NCBI GenBank assembly: GCA_003857395.1
Contig: RPRC01000099.1
Coordinates: forward strand, 1 to 34,416
Length of the DNA: 34,416 nt
DNA from: Geobacter sp.
GTDB taxonomy: Bacteria; Desulfobacterota; Desulfuromonadia; Geobacterales; Geobacteraceae
Reading direction: 5' to 3'
How positions within the stretch are numbered: the first letter of the stretch is position 1; every line of letters starts with the position of its first letter. The position numbers and the translations under genes are program-made. Positions 18,556 to 26,655 of this stretch are shown here, in pieces. Below the pieces are notes generated by a model. The model made no database searches and was not told the DNA's origin. It saw only the letters and a program-made list of their open reading frames with translations.

Positions 18556-18594
18556 AAAGGCCGGCGAGTGTCCAACTCAGCCGGCCTTTCTCGT
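18556..18594 (+). terminator. Terminator-like hairpin of riboswitch 2
   Basis: AAAGGCCGGC pairs with GCCGGCCTTT, extended inward by GAGT/ACTC. The T-tract is poor (TTTCTCGTTT), so it may be a leaky terminator. The arm sequence is nearly the same as in the riboswitch 3 terminator. Confidence 0.55.
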
Positions 18595-18654
18595 TTCTGA
18601 AGGCTGAAATGTCGCTGAAAGTCGACAGAACCAGTCGCAACTACGGTATTTCGT

Positions 18655-18697
18655 GCGCCCACCTCGCCCCCTGATACCTCAGGCTTAGCGAAACCCG
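18655..18697 (+). ncRNA. Unnamed structured element shared by leaders 1 and 2 (copy B)
   Basis: GCGCCCAC, a hairpin CCTGA-TACC-TCAGG, then CTTAGCG and AACCCG. It corresponds block by block to copy A at 17302-17346, with one stem pair fewer. No clear long terminator follows, though CCCGC here can pair with GCGGG near 18744. Confidence 0.4.
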
Positions 18698-18853
18698 CAG
18701 GATTAAACAAGTCCTTTTTCCTCCTCCGACGGCTGGTTTCTGCTAGCGGGAACCTCCATACCGGCAACCTCTTTTTCTGTAAAAAGGGCGATTGAAGAAC
18801 TCCTGAACCGGGCAAAAATATCTCTGCTCGTATGAAGTACGAGGTTTACGCAG

Positions 18854-19894
18854 ATGGACACAACAAAAACAACACTGATCGGAATTATTTTCATCCTGGC
18901 GTTTTTCCTGCCAGCATTTCATGCGGAGGCGCGTGAGATCGTCGACATGGACGGCCGCACGGTAACTGTACCGGAGAAGATTTCCAGGGTTTACGGCGTC
19001 TCTCCACCGGTCACGAACATCCTCTACGCCATGGATCCTTTGCTCCTCACGGGCTGGAACTCGCCATTGAGGGACGAGGAAAAGCTGTTTCTTTCCAAGA
19101 GACTGCGCTCACTTCCGGTGGTCGGCGGCTGGTACGGACAGGGTCAATCGGCCAATATCGAGATTCTGATCAAGGTCAACCCGGATCTGGTACTGATATC
19201 CCGGTGGCAGGGATCGAGTATCGAAAAAAAGACTGAGGAGGCTTTGCAGCGAATCCGCAAACCGATAGTCCATATATGCGCACTCGACCTTCCCCGCTAT
19301 GCGGACACTTTCCGGTTCCTCGGGAGGCTCCTCAATAGGGAGGAGCGTGGACGCCGTCTGGCCGATTACGCGGACCGGAGCCTGACCGGGATACAGCACG
19401 CCGTGGCCGGGATCCCCGACGCCAAGAAGGTACGGGTGTACTATGCGGAAGGAGTCGACGGTCTGACCACCGAATGCGACCGGTCGATGCATGCGGAACT
19501 CATCAATTACGCCGGAGGAAAAAACGTCTGCCAGTGCACACAAAGGACCGAAATGGGGATGGAAAAGACCACGATGGAACAGGTACTGGCCTGGAATCCG
19601 GAGGTAATCGTGGCACAGGAGCGCGCGTTTTATCAGCGGGTATTCTCGGATCCCCGCTGGAAAAGCATCAGGGCCGTGAAGGATCACAGGGTCTATCTGA
19701 TCCCGAGGTCACCGTTCAACTGGTTTGATCGGCCGCCCTCCTACATGCGCCTGCTGGGTATCAAGTGGCTGGCAAACATCCTCTACCCGGAGCGGATGCG
19801 ACTGAACATGGTGAAAGAGACGCGGGAATTCTACCGCTTGTTCCTGCATGCGGAACTTTCGGACGACCAGATAAGAAAGATCCTGAATCGCTAA
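18854..19894 (+). CDS. Periplasmic substrate-binding protein, Fe-complex/BtuF (TroA-like) type (SBP1)
   Basis: The 346-residue protein has a signal peptide (about residues 1-26, ending AEA) and then the two-lobe fold of PF01497. The mature part starts REIVDMDGRTVTVPEKI, the usual opening of this family. A characteristic stretch TECDRSMHAEL and the C-terminal NWFDRPPSYMRLLG are shared with the unit 3 paralogue. This class delivers chelated metals, corrinoids or other organometallic compounds to FecCD permeases; the ligand is unknown. It is the first gene of unit 2, followed by its permease and ATPase. Control by the Moco-type riboswitch suggests a Mo/W-related ligand (inference). Confidence 0.9.
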   Translation: MDTTKTTLIGIIFILAFFLPAFHAEAREIVDMDGRTVTVPEKISRVYGVSPPVTNILYAMDPLLLTGWNSPLRDEEKLFLSKRLRSLPVVGGWYGQGQSANIEILIKVNPDLVLISRWQGSSIEKKTEEALQRIRKPIVHICALDLPRYADTFRFLGRLLNREERGRRLADYADRSLTGIQHAVAGIPDAKKVRVYYAEGVDGLTTECDRSMHAELINYAGGKNVCQCTQRTEMGMEKTTMEQVLAWNPEVIVAQERAFYQRVFSDPRWKSIRAVKDHRVYLIPRSPFNWFDRPPSYMRLLGIKWLANILYPERMRLNMVKETREFYRLFLHAELSDDQIRKILNR

Positions 19895-19957
19895 GGGAAC
19901 ACAAACCCTTCCGCCGTAATGATTGAAACCTTTACGATACAAGGAGAACATACTTCT

Positions 19958-20968
19958 GTGAGTAAAAATATCTGGATACCCTGCCTGGTTTTTCTTCTCA
20001 TCTTTACCGTCCTGTTCTCCCTTACCTTGGGCAAGTACGAGATAAACCTCCGGGAGATCTTCGCATTTCTTTCTGCTTCGGCGGGCTTTGGCACTATGGA
20101 TGAGGAAAAATACGCCCTCTTCTCGAATATCCTGCTGGACATCAGACTGCCGCGCATCATCGCAGCGGCCCTCATCGGGTCCGCCCTGTCCGTATCCGGG
20201 GCCGCCTTTCAGGCCATGTTCATCAACCCGCTCGTTTCTCCAGCGCTCCTCGGCGTGCTGGCCGGGGCATCCTTCGGCGCAGCACTGGGAATGATTGTTT
20301 CCAGCAGCTGGTTCGCGGTGCAGGCCGGCGCGTTTGTCTGCGGTTTTCTGGCCGTTCTCATCGCCGTGGGCATTGCACGGCTCTATCGCGGAGACCGGCT
20401 GCTGATGCTCATCCTCGGCGGGATCATCAGCGGAGCACTGTTCACCTCGCTCCTCTCCATCGTCAAATACGTTGCCGACCCGTACAACCAGCTGCCGGCC
20501 ATCGTCTACTGGCTCATGGGCGGCCTTTCCCTGGCGGACGGCAAGACCGTACTGTACGTGTCTGTTCCGATCTGCACGGGAATCCTCTGCCTGCTCCTTT
20601 TTTCCCGCTATCTCAACATCCTGAGCATGGGCGACGACGAGGCGAAATCCCTGGGGATCAATGTGACCCGCATTCGCATGGTTCTGATCTTCTTTGCCAC
20701 CCTCATCAGCGCACTGACCGTGGTCATCGGCGGCCTGATCGGCTGGGTCGGCCTGATCATTCCCCATGTGGCACGGATGCTCGTGGGACCGGACAACAGG
20801 ATCCTGATGCCGGTTGCCGCCCTGATCGGCGCCATCTATCTGATCGTCGTAGATGACGTGGCGCGCATGCTCTTTACCGTGGAGATCCCGCTGGGGATCG
20901 TCACCTCTCTCATGGGCATACCATTTTTCATACTGGTGCTGAAAAACGCACGGAAAGGATGGGCATAA
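19958..20968 (+). CDS. ABC transporter permease, FecCD family
   Basis: This 336-residue, highly hydrophobic inner-membrane protein has about eight to ten membrane segments. Family phrases are DIRLPRIIAAALIGSALS, GAAFQ, LLMLILGGIISGALF and GGLIGWVGLIIPH. It forms the dimeric channel of a siderophore or B12-type importer. A GTG start at 19958 was chosen: it has AAGGAG 11 bases upstream and is followed directly by the first membrane helix, whereas the in-frame ATG at 19919 has no ribosome binding site. Its stop is one base before the ATPase start. It is the only permease in the cluster, so both binding proteins probably use it. Confidence 0.92.
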   Translation: MSKNIWIPCLVFLLIFTVLFSLTLGKYEINLREIFAFLSASAGFGTMDEEKYALFSNILLDIRLPRIIAAALIGSALSVSGAAFQAMFINPLVSPALLGVLAGASFGAALGMIVSSSWFAVQAGAFVCGFLAVLIAVGIARLYRGDRLLMLILGGIISGALFTSLLSIVKYVADPYNQLPAIVYWLMGGLSLADGKTVLYVSVPICTGILCLLLFSRYLNILSMGDDEAKSLGINVTRIRMVLIFFATLISALTVVIGGLIGWVGLIIPHVARMLVGPDNRILMPVAALIGAIYLIVVDDVARMLFTVEIPLGIVTSLMGIPFFILVLKNARKGWA

Positions 20969-20969
20969 A

Positions 20970-21764
20970 ATGCTGCTCGTTGCCGAAAATATCAGCTTCG
21001 GTTTCCCCGACAAGCCGGTCCTGCGAGATGTCTCCCTGACGGTTCACAGAGGTGAAATAATCTCGCTCCTTGGTCCGAACGGGAGCGGAAAGACTACCCT
21101 TCTGAAGTCCCTTCTCGGGCTCTACCGTCTTGATAAGGGCCGCGTGCTGTTCGAAGGGCGGGCCATCTCATCACTGCGGCAGAAGACCCTCGCGCAGAGC
21201 ATCGCCTATGTGCCCCAGATACACCGGGCCTCTTTTGCCTACAGTGTGATCGACGTAGTGCTCATGGGCAGGATACCGCACAAGACCTTCTTTTCCCGCT
21301 TCTCCGCGGAAGATCTGGACATTGCCCACGCCGCCCTCGACAAGCTGTCCATACTCCATCTCCGGGACAGACCCTATACCCAGATCAGCGGCGGCGAGCG
21401 CCAGCTGACTCTCATTGCCCGGGCCATGACCCAGGGAGCGCATACCTTCATCATGGATGAGCCGGCCAACGGCCTGGATTACGGTAACCAGATCAAGCTG
21501 CTGGAAGGGCTGATCGACCTCTGCGAAGAAGGGTACACCTTTCTCAAGTCCACCCATTTCCCGGACCATGCCCTCTGGGTTGCCGACCGGGTCATCATGC
21601 TCAAGGACGGCTCGATTATCGCGGATGGCAGACCAGACAACGTCATTACCAGCGAGAGCCTCTTTGCCCTATACGGCAGAGAGGTGGACGTCCATTCATT
21701 GCGGGAGAGTTTCAAGGTCTGCATTCCGAGGAAGATCGGCACATGCAGATGCGCACATACTTGA
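20970..21764 (+). CDS. ABC transporter ATPase, FecE/BtuD type
   Basis: The 264-residue nucleotide-binding subunit has Walker A GPNGSGKT at 35-42, a Q-loop in AYVPQ, the signature ISGGERQ, a Walker B ending IMDEP and the switch histidine in KSTHF. All catalytic elements are present. It powers the FecCD permease encoded immediately before. The C-terminus has a short cysteine-containing tail (GTCRCAHT) that is not typical of the family. Confidence 0.93.
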   Translation: MLLVAENISFGFPDKPVLRDVSLTVHRGEIISLLGPNGSGKTTLLKSLLGLYRLDKGRVLFEGRAISSLRQKTLAQSIAYVPQIHRASFAYSVIDVVLMGRIPHKTFFSRFSAEDLDIAHAALDKLSILHLRDRPYTQISGGERQLTLIARAMTQGAHTFIMDEPANGLDYGNQIKLLEGLIDLCEEGYTFLKSTHFPDHALWVADRVIMLKDGSIIADGRPDNVITSESLFALYGREVDVHSLRESFKVCIPRKIGTCRCAHT

Positions 21765-21805
21765 ATTATTACGTACGCCCGATAGACACAAAGGAGGAAT
21801 TATTC

Positions 21806-22363
21806 ATGCTGATTACCGATGTTGACGAGACGCTGCAACGCTGCGTTGATTACCACGGCCATTTCTGCGCCGGGCAGTCCCTGGGGGTCCGTATCGCCAA
21901 AAAAGGGCTGGAGCTGGTTGCGCCGGAGGACCTGAAGGACCTTATCGTCTTCATTGAGAACGATCGCTGCATCGCCGATGCTGTCCTCATGGCGACCGGT
22001 ACCCGCCTGGGACGGAGAAACCTTAAGTACGCAGACTACGGCAGAATGGCGGCGACCTTCATCAATCTGAAAAAGGATATCGCCTGGCGGGTGAGCCTCA
22101 TCCCCGGCGAAAAGGAAAAAAACGACAGGCCGGACGCGAAAGAGTATGTCCTGACCCTGCCGGATGAAGAACTACTCGTCTGGAAGAAGGTAAAGGTCAC
22201 CCTGAAAAAGGAGGACCTCCCCGGAAAGCCCCTGAGGACCGTGCTGTGCGCCAGATGCGGGGAGAAGGTATTTGACGGGAAGGATGCTACGGACCCGGCC
22301 ACCGGCGAGGGACCGCTGTGCAGAGCGTGCATGAACGGCGCCTACTACGAGGAGGCGGAATAA
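21806..22363 (+). CDS. FmdE-like protein with C-terminal zinc finger
   Basis: This 185-residue protein has the FmdE domain with C13, the motif HGHFCAG (H17, H19, C21) and C55 in ENDRCIADA, followed by the family core TGTRLGRRNL. A C-terminal zinc ribbon has C148, C151, C172 and C175. FmdE is named after a protein encoded with the Mo/W enzyme formylmethanofuran dehydrogenase in methanogens. No such enzyme is in the window, and FmdE proteins in bacteria are often linked to molybdenum or tungsten handling. The ATG at 21806 follows AAAGGAGG; the longer frame to 21743 overlaps the ATPase gene and lacks a ribosome binding site. Confidence 0.88.
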   Translation: MLITDVDETLQRCVDYHGHFCAGQSLGVRIAKKGLELVAPEDLKDLIVFIENDRCIADAVLMATGTRLGRRNLKYADYGRMAATFINLKKDIAWRVSLIPGEKEKNDRPDAKEYVLTLPDEELLVWKKVKVTLKKEDLPGKPLRTVLCARCGEKVFDGKDATDPATGEGPLCRACMNGAYYEEAE

Positions 22364-22927
22364 ATGCGCCTCGTGAAACCCTCCGTCGTCATCCTGAGCG
22401 GAGACGGACAGAGCGGAAAAACGACCCTTCTTTCCGCGCTGGTCGAGCTGCTGCGGCGGGAGGAGGTGAAGGTAGCCGGGATCCTGGCAGAGGGACTGTG
22501 GGAAAACGGTGTCCGCAGCGGGTTCAACCTGATTGATCTCTCCGACAACAGCTCAGTGCCTCTCTCCCGCCGCATACCGGACAACGATCTGCGTAACGGC
22601 ATACCCTTTGAATTTTACGAAACCGGTCTCGCCGCCGGGATAAAGGCCCTCTCCCCGGAGAGGTGCACGGACGCCGATGTGGTGATCGTTGACGAAGTAG
22701 GCTTTCTCGAACTGCAGGGGAAAGGCTGGGCATCGTCTCTGCAATCCCTCCTCGAGATTGACGAAATGGTCCATGTCTGGGTGGTGCGGCGCAAACTTCT
22801 TGATACGGTGCGCGCTGCCTGGCGCCTTGAAGCCGCGCGGACTATATTACTAGAAGAACCCGACGCCCTGAACAGTTTGAAAGTCGCCTGCCTGCACGGA
22901 CTGAAACAGGCACTAAAAGGAATCTGA
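22364..22927 (+). CDS. THEP1-like nucleoside triphosphatase (NTPase_1 family)
   Basis: The 187-residue protein has a P-loop SGDGQSGKTTLL (G13-T20), the phrase KVAGILAEGLWENGVRSGFNLI resembling the THEP1 'gGf-te-R-GF' region, and a Walker B in VVIVDEVGFLEL (D110, E111). This fold is also related to MobB, the GTP-binding accessory of molybdopterin guanine dinucleotide synthesis. It begins on the base after the FmdE stop, so it is tightly coupled. A role in nucleotide transfer to, or release from, a pterin cofactor is speculative. Confidence 0.8.
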   Translation: MRLVKPSVVILSGDGQSGKTTLLSALVELLRREEVKVAGILAEGLWENGVRSGFNLIDLSDNSSVPLSRRIPDNDLRNGIPFEFYETGLAAGIKALSPERCTDADVVIVDEVGFLELQGKGWASSLQSLLEIDEMVHVWVVRRKLLDTVRAAWRLEAARTILLEEPDALNSLKVACLHGLKQALKGI

Positions 22928-22973
22928 AAAACCGTAAAAACGTATCTACATGAACGTCGAAAGGAATGAAACA

Positions 22974-23603
22974 ATGCAGATGGACGTAAGCAAATTCGAC
23001 AAAATCGCCCGTGAGGTTTTCGCGCCCGCGTATCCGCTTATTGCCGCCCAGGTTGTCGAGCGGACCGGCATTACCGAGGGAGTCTGCCTGGACATCGGCT
23101 GTGGCGGCGGCTACCTCGGACTGGCCCTGGCGCAAACCACCGGACTGTTCGTGCGGTTTTTCGACCAGTCTCGTGAAATGCTGGAAATCGTGCGGTGCAA
23201 TATCGCGGCCCACGGATTGGAAACCCGGACCGATACCCTGTCGGGAGATGTGGAATCAATTCCACTGCCGGACGGCTCTGTCAATCTGGCCGTCAGCCGC
23301 GGCTCGGTTTTTTTCTGGGATCAGGTACAGGCATTTCAGGAGATTTACCGGGTCCTGGCCCCCGGAGGCATGAGCTATATTGGCGGCGGTTTCGGGTCAG
23401 CCGAACTGAAGGCCGAGATTAACCGGAAGATGGAAGCCCGACCGGAGGACAACGGCCAGTGGCGTGAAAGAATGGCGAAAAACCTCGGCGCCGATGCACC
23501 GCGGCAGTTCGAAGAGGCATTGCGCAGCGCAGGAATTCCGGATTTTGAAATTGATAACAGCGATGACAGAGGACTTTGGGTCATCATAAGGAAATCACCA
23601 TGA
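22974..23603 (+). CDS. Class I SAM-dependent methyltransferase (unit 2)
   Basis: The 209-residue protein has motif I CLDIGCGGGYLGLALA at about 38-53, an acidic SAM-ribose residue in FFDQS, VNLAVSRGSVFFW, and the post-core APGGMSYIGGGFGS. It is clearly paralogous to the unit 3 methyltransferase (27906-28538), which has the same CGGGYLGLALA, SRGSVxFWD and PGGxxYxGGG blocks. The ATG at 22974 follows AAGGA by eight bases; an ATG at 22950 lacks a ribosome binding site. Its stop overlaps the next start as ATGA. The substrate is unknown. Confidence 0.85.
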   Translation: MQMDVSKFDKIAREVFAPAYPLIAAQVVERTGITEGVCLDIGCGGGYLGLALAQTTGLFVRFFDQSREMLEIVRCNIAAHGLETRTDTLSGDVESIPLPDGSVNLAVSRGSVFFWDQVQAFQEIYRVLAPGGMSYIGGGFGSAELKAEINRKMEARPEDNGQWRERMAKNLGADAPRQFEEALRSAGIPDFEIDNSDDRGLWVIIRKSP

Positions 23604-25387
23604 ACGAGATAACCTGCGATATCTGTGAGCGGAAATGCGCCGTCTCCGTTGGTGCCAGCGGTGCATGCGGGAGATACAGGGAGCAGAGCGGCGCTATGGT
23701 CGAGCTATTCCCTGATCGCTACATCGTCGCCTGCCCTATTTCGATCGAGACAATGCCGATCCTCCATTACCATCCGGGGGGAAAGTTTCTCCAGATCAGT
23801 ACCACCGGGTGTAACTTCGACTGCCCGGGATGCATCTCCACCGTCATTGTCAAAGAGATGTCCCCGGACAGTACCGCCCTGAAAAAGTTGACGCCGGAAG
23901 AGGTGGTACAACAAGCGCTGGATAGTGACTGTGCGGGAATCGCCTTTTTAATGAACGACCCTCTGGCCGGGCTTCCCACCTTCATCAAGGTAGCTGCTCT
24001 GGCCCATGAACAAGGATTGCGCGTCGGCTGTTCTTCAAACGCCTACTTTACCGAATCGGCGCTGGCAAGGCTTCTACCGAATCTTGATTTCATCAACATC
24101 GGTGTAAAGGGTTTTTCGGATCAGGCTTATCGAGACTGCGGCGCACCGGGCATGGCGCCGGTGCTGAGAAACCTGAAAACCCTCTATAAAAGCGGCGTTC
24201 ACGTGGAAATCTCCTGCATGGTGAACGGGAACAACCGGGAAGAAGTACGTTCCCTGGCGCGCCATATAGCCGGCATATCCCGAACGATCCCCTTGCAGGT
24301 GATGCGCTTCATCCCTCTGGCAGCGGCTGATATCTCCCTGGAACCATCCATCCGCGAGGCGGAAGAGTTCTGCGCGGAGCTCGGGGAAACACTGGATTAC
24401 GTCTACCTGTTCAATTCCCCCGGCACGGAACTCCTGCACACCTCATGTCCAAAGTGTGGAGAAATCGTATTCAAGCGGGATTTTTACGGCCCCATGGGCG
24501 CCAAAATCATGGCGTCCGACAACGAGGTAATGCCGGAAAGTAGCTGCCCCACCTGTTCCCGCGAATTGGACATCATCGGAGCACCTGCGCGGACGGCCTA
24601 TCAGGAGGGAGACTTCGAGGGAGGATATCCTTTCACGCGGGCTCTGGAGATCATTGAAGCGATGCTCATCGCCATGGGCGTCAACCGGAAATCGACGGTA
24701 GTGCGGGCATGGGAGAATTTCCTTTCCGCCGCTGACATGAAAGGCTTTCACAAGGCTATTCAGCATCCCAAAACCTACATCGAGATGGTGCGTCACTTCG
24801 GGAATGTCGTGGGAACAGCCGAACGGGGCGAGGCGCTTGCCGCCTACCTGGAACAACAACTGAACCGGATAGAGACAGCCCTGACGCCGGTGAGGAATCG
24901 TCCGAGGGTCTATTACGCCATGGGCAAGCCCCTCTTTTACATTCGCGGCGGCCGACTGGAAAATCAACTGGCGGAAACGGCGGGCGGAATAAACGTCAAC
25001 CGGAAACTCGAAGCGAGCGGGCGACCCGGCCGGAGCCTTTCCGTTGCCCAACTGAACGAACTCGATCCCGAGGTGATCTTCATTTCAGCCTTTATCTCCA
25101 ATTCCGTTGAAGACTTCCATGCCGAATGCCTCCGCCTGGGAGTGACCGCACAGGCGGTGCAAAACAGGAGAATCTACACGCATCCCGCACCGGGATGGGA
25201 TTTCGGCAGCCCGCAGTGGATCCTCGGGCTGATGTATCTTGCGACCACGCTCCATGGCGACCTGTGCCGTATTGACGTGATGGAGGAAGCCGAAGCCTTC
25301 TACCGGCACTTCTACGGCATCGGCTTTTCCCTGCCCGATGTGAACCGTTCCTTCAGCAAACCGGCCGCCGGCTGGCACTGGGCATGA
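23600..25387 (+). CDS. Radical SAM enzyme (COG1180/PflA-like) fused to half a periplasmic-binding-protein fold
   Basis: The 595-residue protein has four parts. An N-terminal cysteine set (C6, C9, C13, C23) comes first. The radical SAM core has C71-x3-C75-x2-C78 in TTGCNFDCPGC, preceded by LHYHPGGKFLQIS as in COG1180 activases. A zinc-ribbon-like insert follows (C283, C286, C316, C319). From about residue 385 on, the sequence matches the second half of SBP1: YIEMVRHFGN against YADTFRFLGR, PRVYYA, LDPEVI and the SPQWILGLMYLA region. The first lobe of the binding protein is missing and there is no signal peptide, so the chain is cytoplasmic. It may act on the imported ligand. The ATG overlaps the upstream stop; AAGGA precedes it. 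Confidence 0.87.
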   Translation: MNEITCDICERKCAVSVGASGACGRYREQSGAMVELFPDRYIVACPISIETMPILHYHPGGKFLQISTTGCNFDCPGCISTVIVKEMSPDSTALKKLTPEEVVQQALDSDCAGIAFLMNDPLAGLPTFIKVAALAHEQGLRVGCSSNAYFTESALARLLPNLDFINIGVKGFSDQAYRDCGAPGMAPVLRNLKTLYKSGVHVEISCMVNGNNREEVRSLARHIAGISRTIPLQVMRFIPLAAADISLEPSIREAEEFCAELGETLDYVYLFNSPGTELLHTSCPKCGEIVFKRDFYGPMGAKIMASDNEVMPESSCPTCSRELDIIGAPARTAYQEGDFEGGYPFTRALEIIEAMLIAMGVNRKSTVVRAWENFLSAADMKGFHKAIQHPKTYIEMVRHFGNVVGTAERGEALAAYLEQQLNRIETALTPVRNRPRVYYAMGKPLFYIRGGRLENQLAETAGGINVNRKLEASGRPGRSLSVAQLNELDPEVIFISAFISNSVEDFHAECLRLGVTAQAVQNRRIYTHPAPGWDFGSPQWILGLMYLATTLHGDLCRIDVMEEAEAFYRHFYGIGFSLPDVNRSFSKPAAGWHWA

Positions 25388-25521
25388 GGGGCAACAACAG
25401 TGCATCTCTAAACAAGAAAGAACCATGGTCGGCATTATCAAAAGACAGTACCCCACTTCGGATTCGCGTGTTCGCTGAAGCAGGGAGAGATACTGCGGCA
25501 GTACGCAGCGGAATCAATTGA
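25384..25521 (+). CDS. Candidate small ORF between the radical SAM and MoCF genes
   Basis: The ATG overlaps the stop of the radical SAM gene (ATGA) and 45 codons stay open to a TGA shortly before the next ribosome binding site. The peptide is polar, starting MRGNNSASLN, with no membrane segment or known motif. The coupling looks deliberate, but the composition does not prove coding. It could also be a decayed gene end. Confidence 0.35.
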   Translation: MRGNNSASLNKKEPWSALSKDSTPLRIRVFAEAGRDTAAVRSGIN

Positions 25522-25542
25522 TTCAAGGAAGGATTGGCAAAC

Positions 25543-26538
25543 ATGATAAGGAAAGTAAGGATTGAAGATGCAGTTGGAATGGTATTGGGACATGATGTCG
25601 CACGGGTTGTTCCGGGAGGAGCCAAGATGCTCCCTTTTCGCCGCGGGTACGTGGTGCGGGAGGAGGACATACCCCATTTTCTCGAGATCGGTAAGGAACA
25701 TATCTATATCGTGGAGTCCGAAGAAGCCGAGGTCCATGAAAATGACGCAGCGCTCAGAATCGCACAGGCCGTAGCGGGGGAAGGTTTTGAGTTCGAAAAC
25801 CCCGCAGGAGGAGCCGTACGTATCAAGGCCGGGTTTCCTGGGCTGCTCATGGTGAATGTTCCACTACTGGACGAGGTCAATACTATGGGAGGCTTTGCCA
25901 TTGGAACACGTCACAACCGGACGGTCTGCACCCCGGAGAAGCCCGCTGCCGTTGCCAAGACAATACCGCTGTATATAGCCGAAACAAAACTCGCCGAACT
26001 GGAAAGCATGTGCCGTTCACGTGGCAGGATACTGGAACTGAAGCCTTTCAGCCTCAAGAAGGTCGGCGTGGTAATTACCGGAAGTGAGGTGTTCAAGGGA
26101 AGAATCAAAGACAGGTTCGCCGAGACCATAGCACGAAAGGTAGAACCGTTCGGCGCGTCCATTGCGCACACAACCATTGTGCCCGATGATGTAGAAGCCA
26201 TTGCGCGGGCGGTAACGGACATGCATGCGGCCGGGTGCGAGGTGATATTCGCGTGCAGCGGCATGTCCGTAGATCCCGATGACGTCACCATGGACGGGAT
26301 ACGCAAATCAGGTGCGGACGTTATTATCGAGGGTGTGCCGATGATGCCCGGCGCCGTATTGGGTCTGGCCATATTGAACGGTATTCCCGTGGTCGGCACG
26401 CCTGCCGGCGCGCTCCGCGTCGCCCCGACTGCCTTGGACGGCCTGTTACCCACGATTATGGCGGGGGTACGGCCGACGGCAGCGGATATCATTTCACTGG
26501 GCCATGGAGGCTTGTGCCTTGATAAATACACCTTCTGA
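25543..26538 (+). CDS. Molybdopterin-binding-domain (MoCF/MoeA-MogA-like) protein
   Basis: The 331-residue protein has an N-terminal domain (about 1-165) opening IRKVRIEDAVGMVLGHDVAR, then a MoCF_biosynth domain from about 172. That domain carries VVITGSEVFKGRIKDRF (TGSE 179-182, D190) and CSGMSVDPDD (238-247), equivalent to the GG-S-x-G-D loop of MoeA and MogA. In those enzymes the region binds molybdopterin or its adenylate for metal insertion. The ATG at 25543 has AAGGAAGGA nine bases upstream; the TTG at 25534 abuts that site. It is the last gene of unit 2 and the strongest coding link between the operon and Mo/W cofactor chemistry. Confidence 0.85.
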   Translation: MIRKVRIEDAVGMVLGHDVARVVPGGAKMLPFRRGYVVREEDIPHFLEIGKEHIYIVESEEAEVHENDAALRIAQAVAGEGFEFENPAGGAVRIKAGFPGLLMVNVPLLDEVNTMGGFAIGTRHNRTVCTPEKPAAVAKTIPLYIAETKLAELESMCRSRGRILELKPFSLKKVGVVITGSEVFKGRIKDRFAETIARKVEPFGASIAHTTIVPDDVEAIARAVTDMHAAGCEVIFACSGMSVDPDDVTMDGIRKSGADVIIEGVPMMPGAVLGLAILNGIPVVGTPAGALRVAPTALDGLLPTIMAGVRPTAADIISLGHGGLCLDKYTF

Positions 26539-26655
26539 AGCGCCCACTCTCACCATCCTTTTTTCCGCCGACTCGACAAAATACATGATACTGATTCACC
26601 GGCACCGGAAGGGAATGAACACGATGAAATGATGTACTTGCCACGGAAATAGGTT

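Larger units (their letters stand above)
18332..18853 (+). other. Leader region of unit 2
   Basis: This 522-base gap contains the second Moco-type riboswitch, its terminator-like hairpin and the second copy of the shared hairpin element. No convincing sigma-70 promoter or ModE-like site was found before the riboswitch, so read-through from unit 1 is possible. A short open frame ending at 18835 has no start signal and was not accepted as a gene. Confidence 0.6.

Noticed and set aside
18700..18835. Open stretch ending AIEELLNRAKISLLV before SBP1
   Set aside because: No start codon with a ribosome binding site and no confident similarity; it may be a remnant, but I cannot support it.
19709..21013. 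434-codon reverse-strand open frame
   Set aside because: It is antisense to the FecCD permease gene, very rich in His, Asp, Gly and Gln as expected for an antisense frame, and has no known domain.
25911..26531. 206-codon reverse-strand open frame
   Set aside because: It is antisense to the MoCF-domain gene; the composition is Ser/Thr/Pro-rich with no motif.
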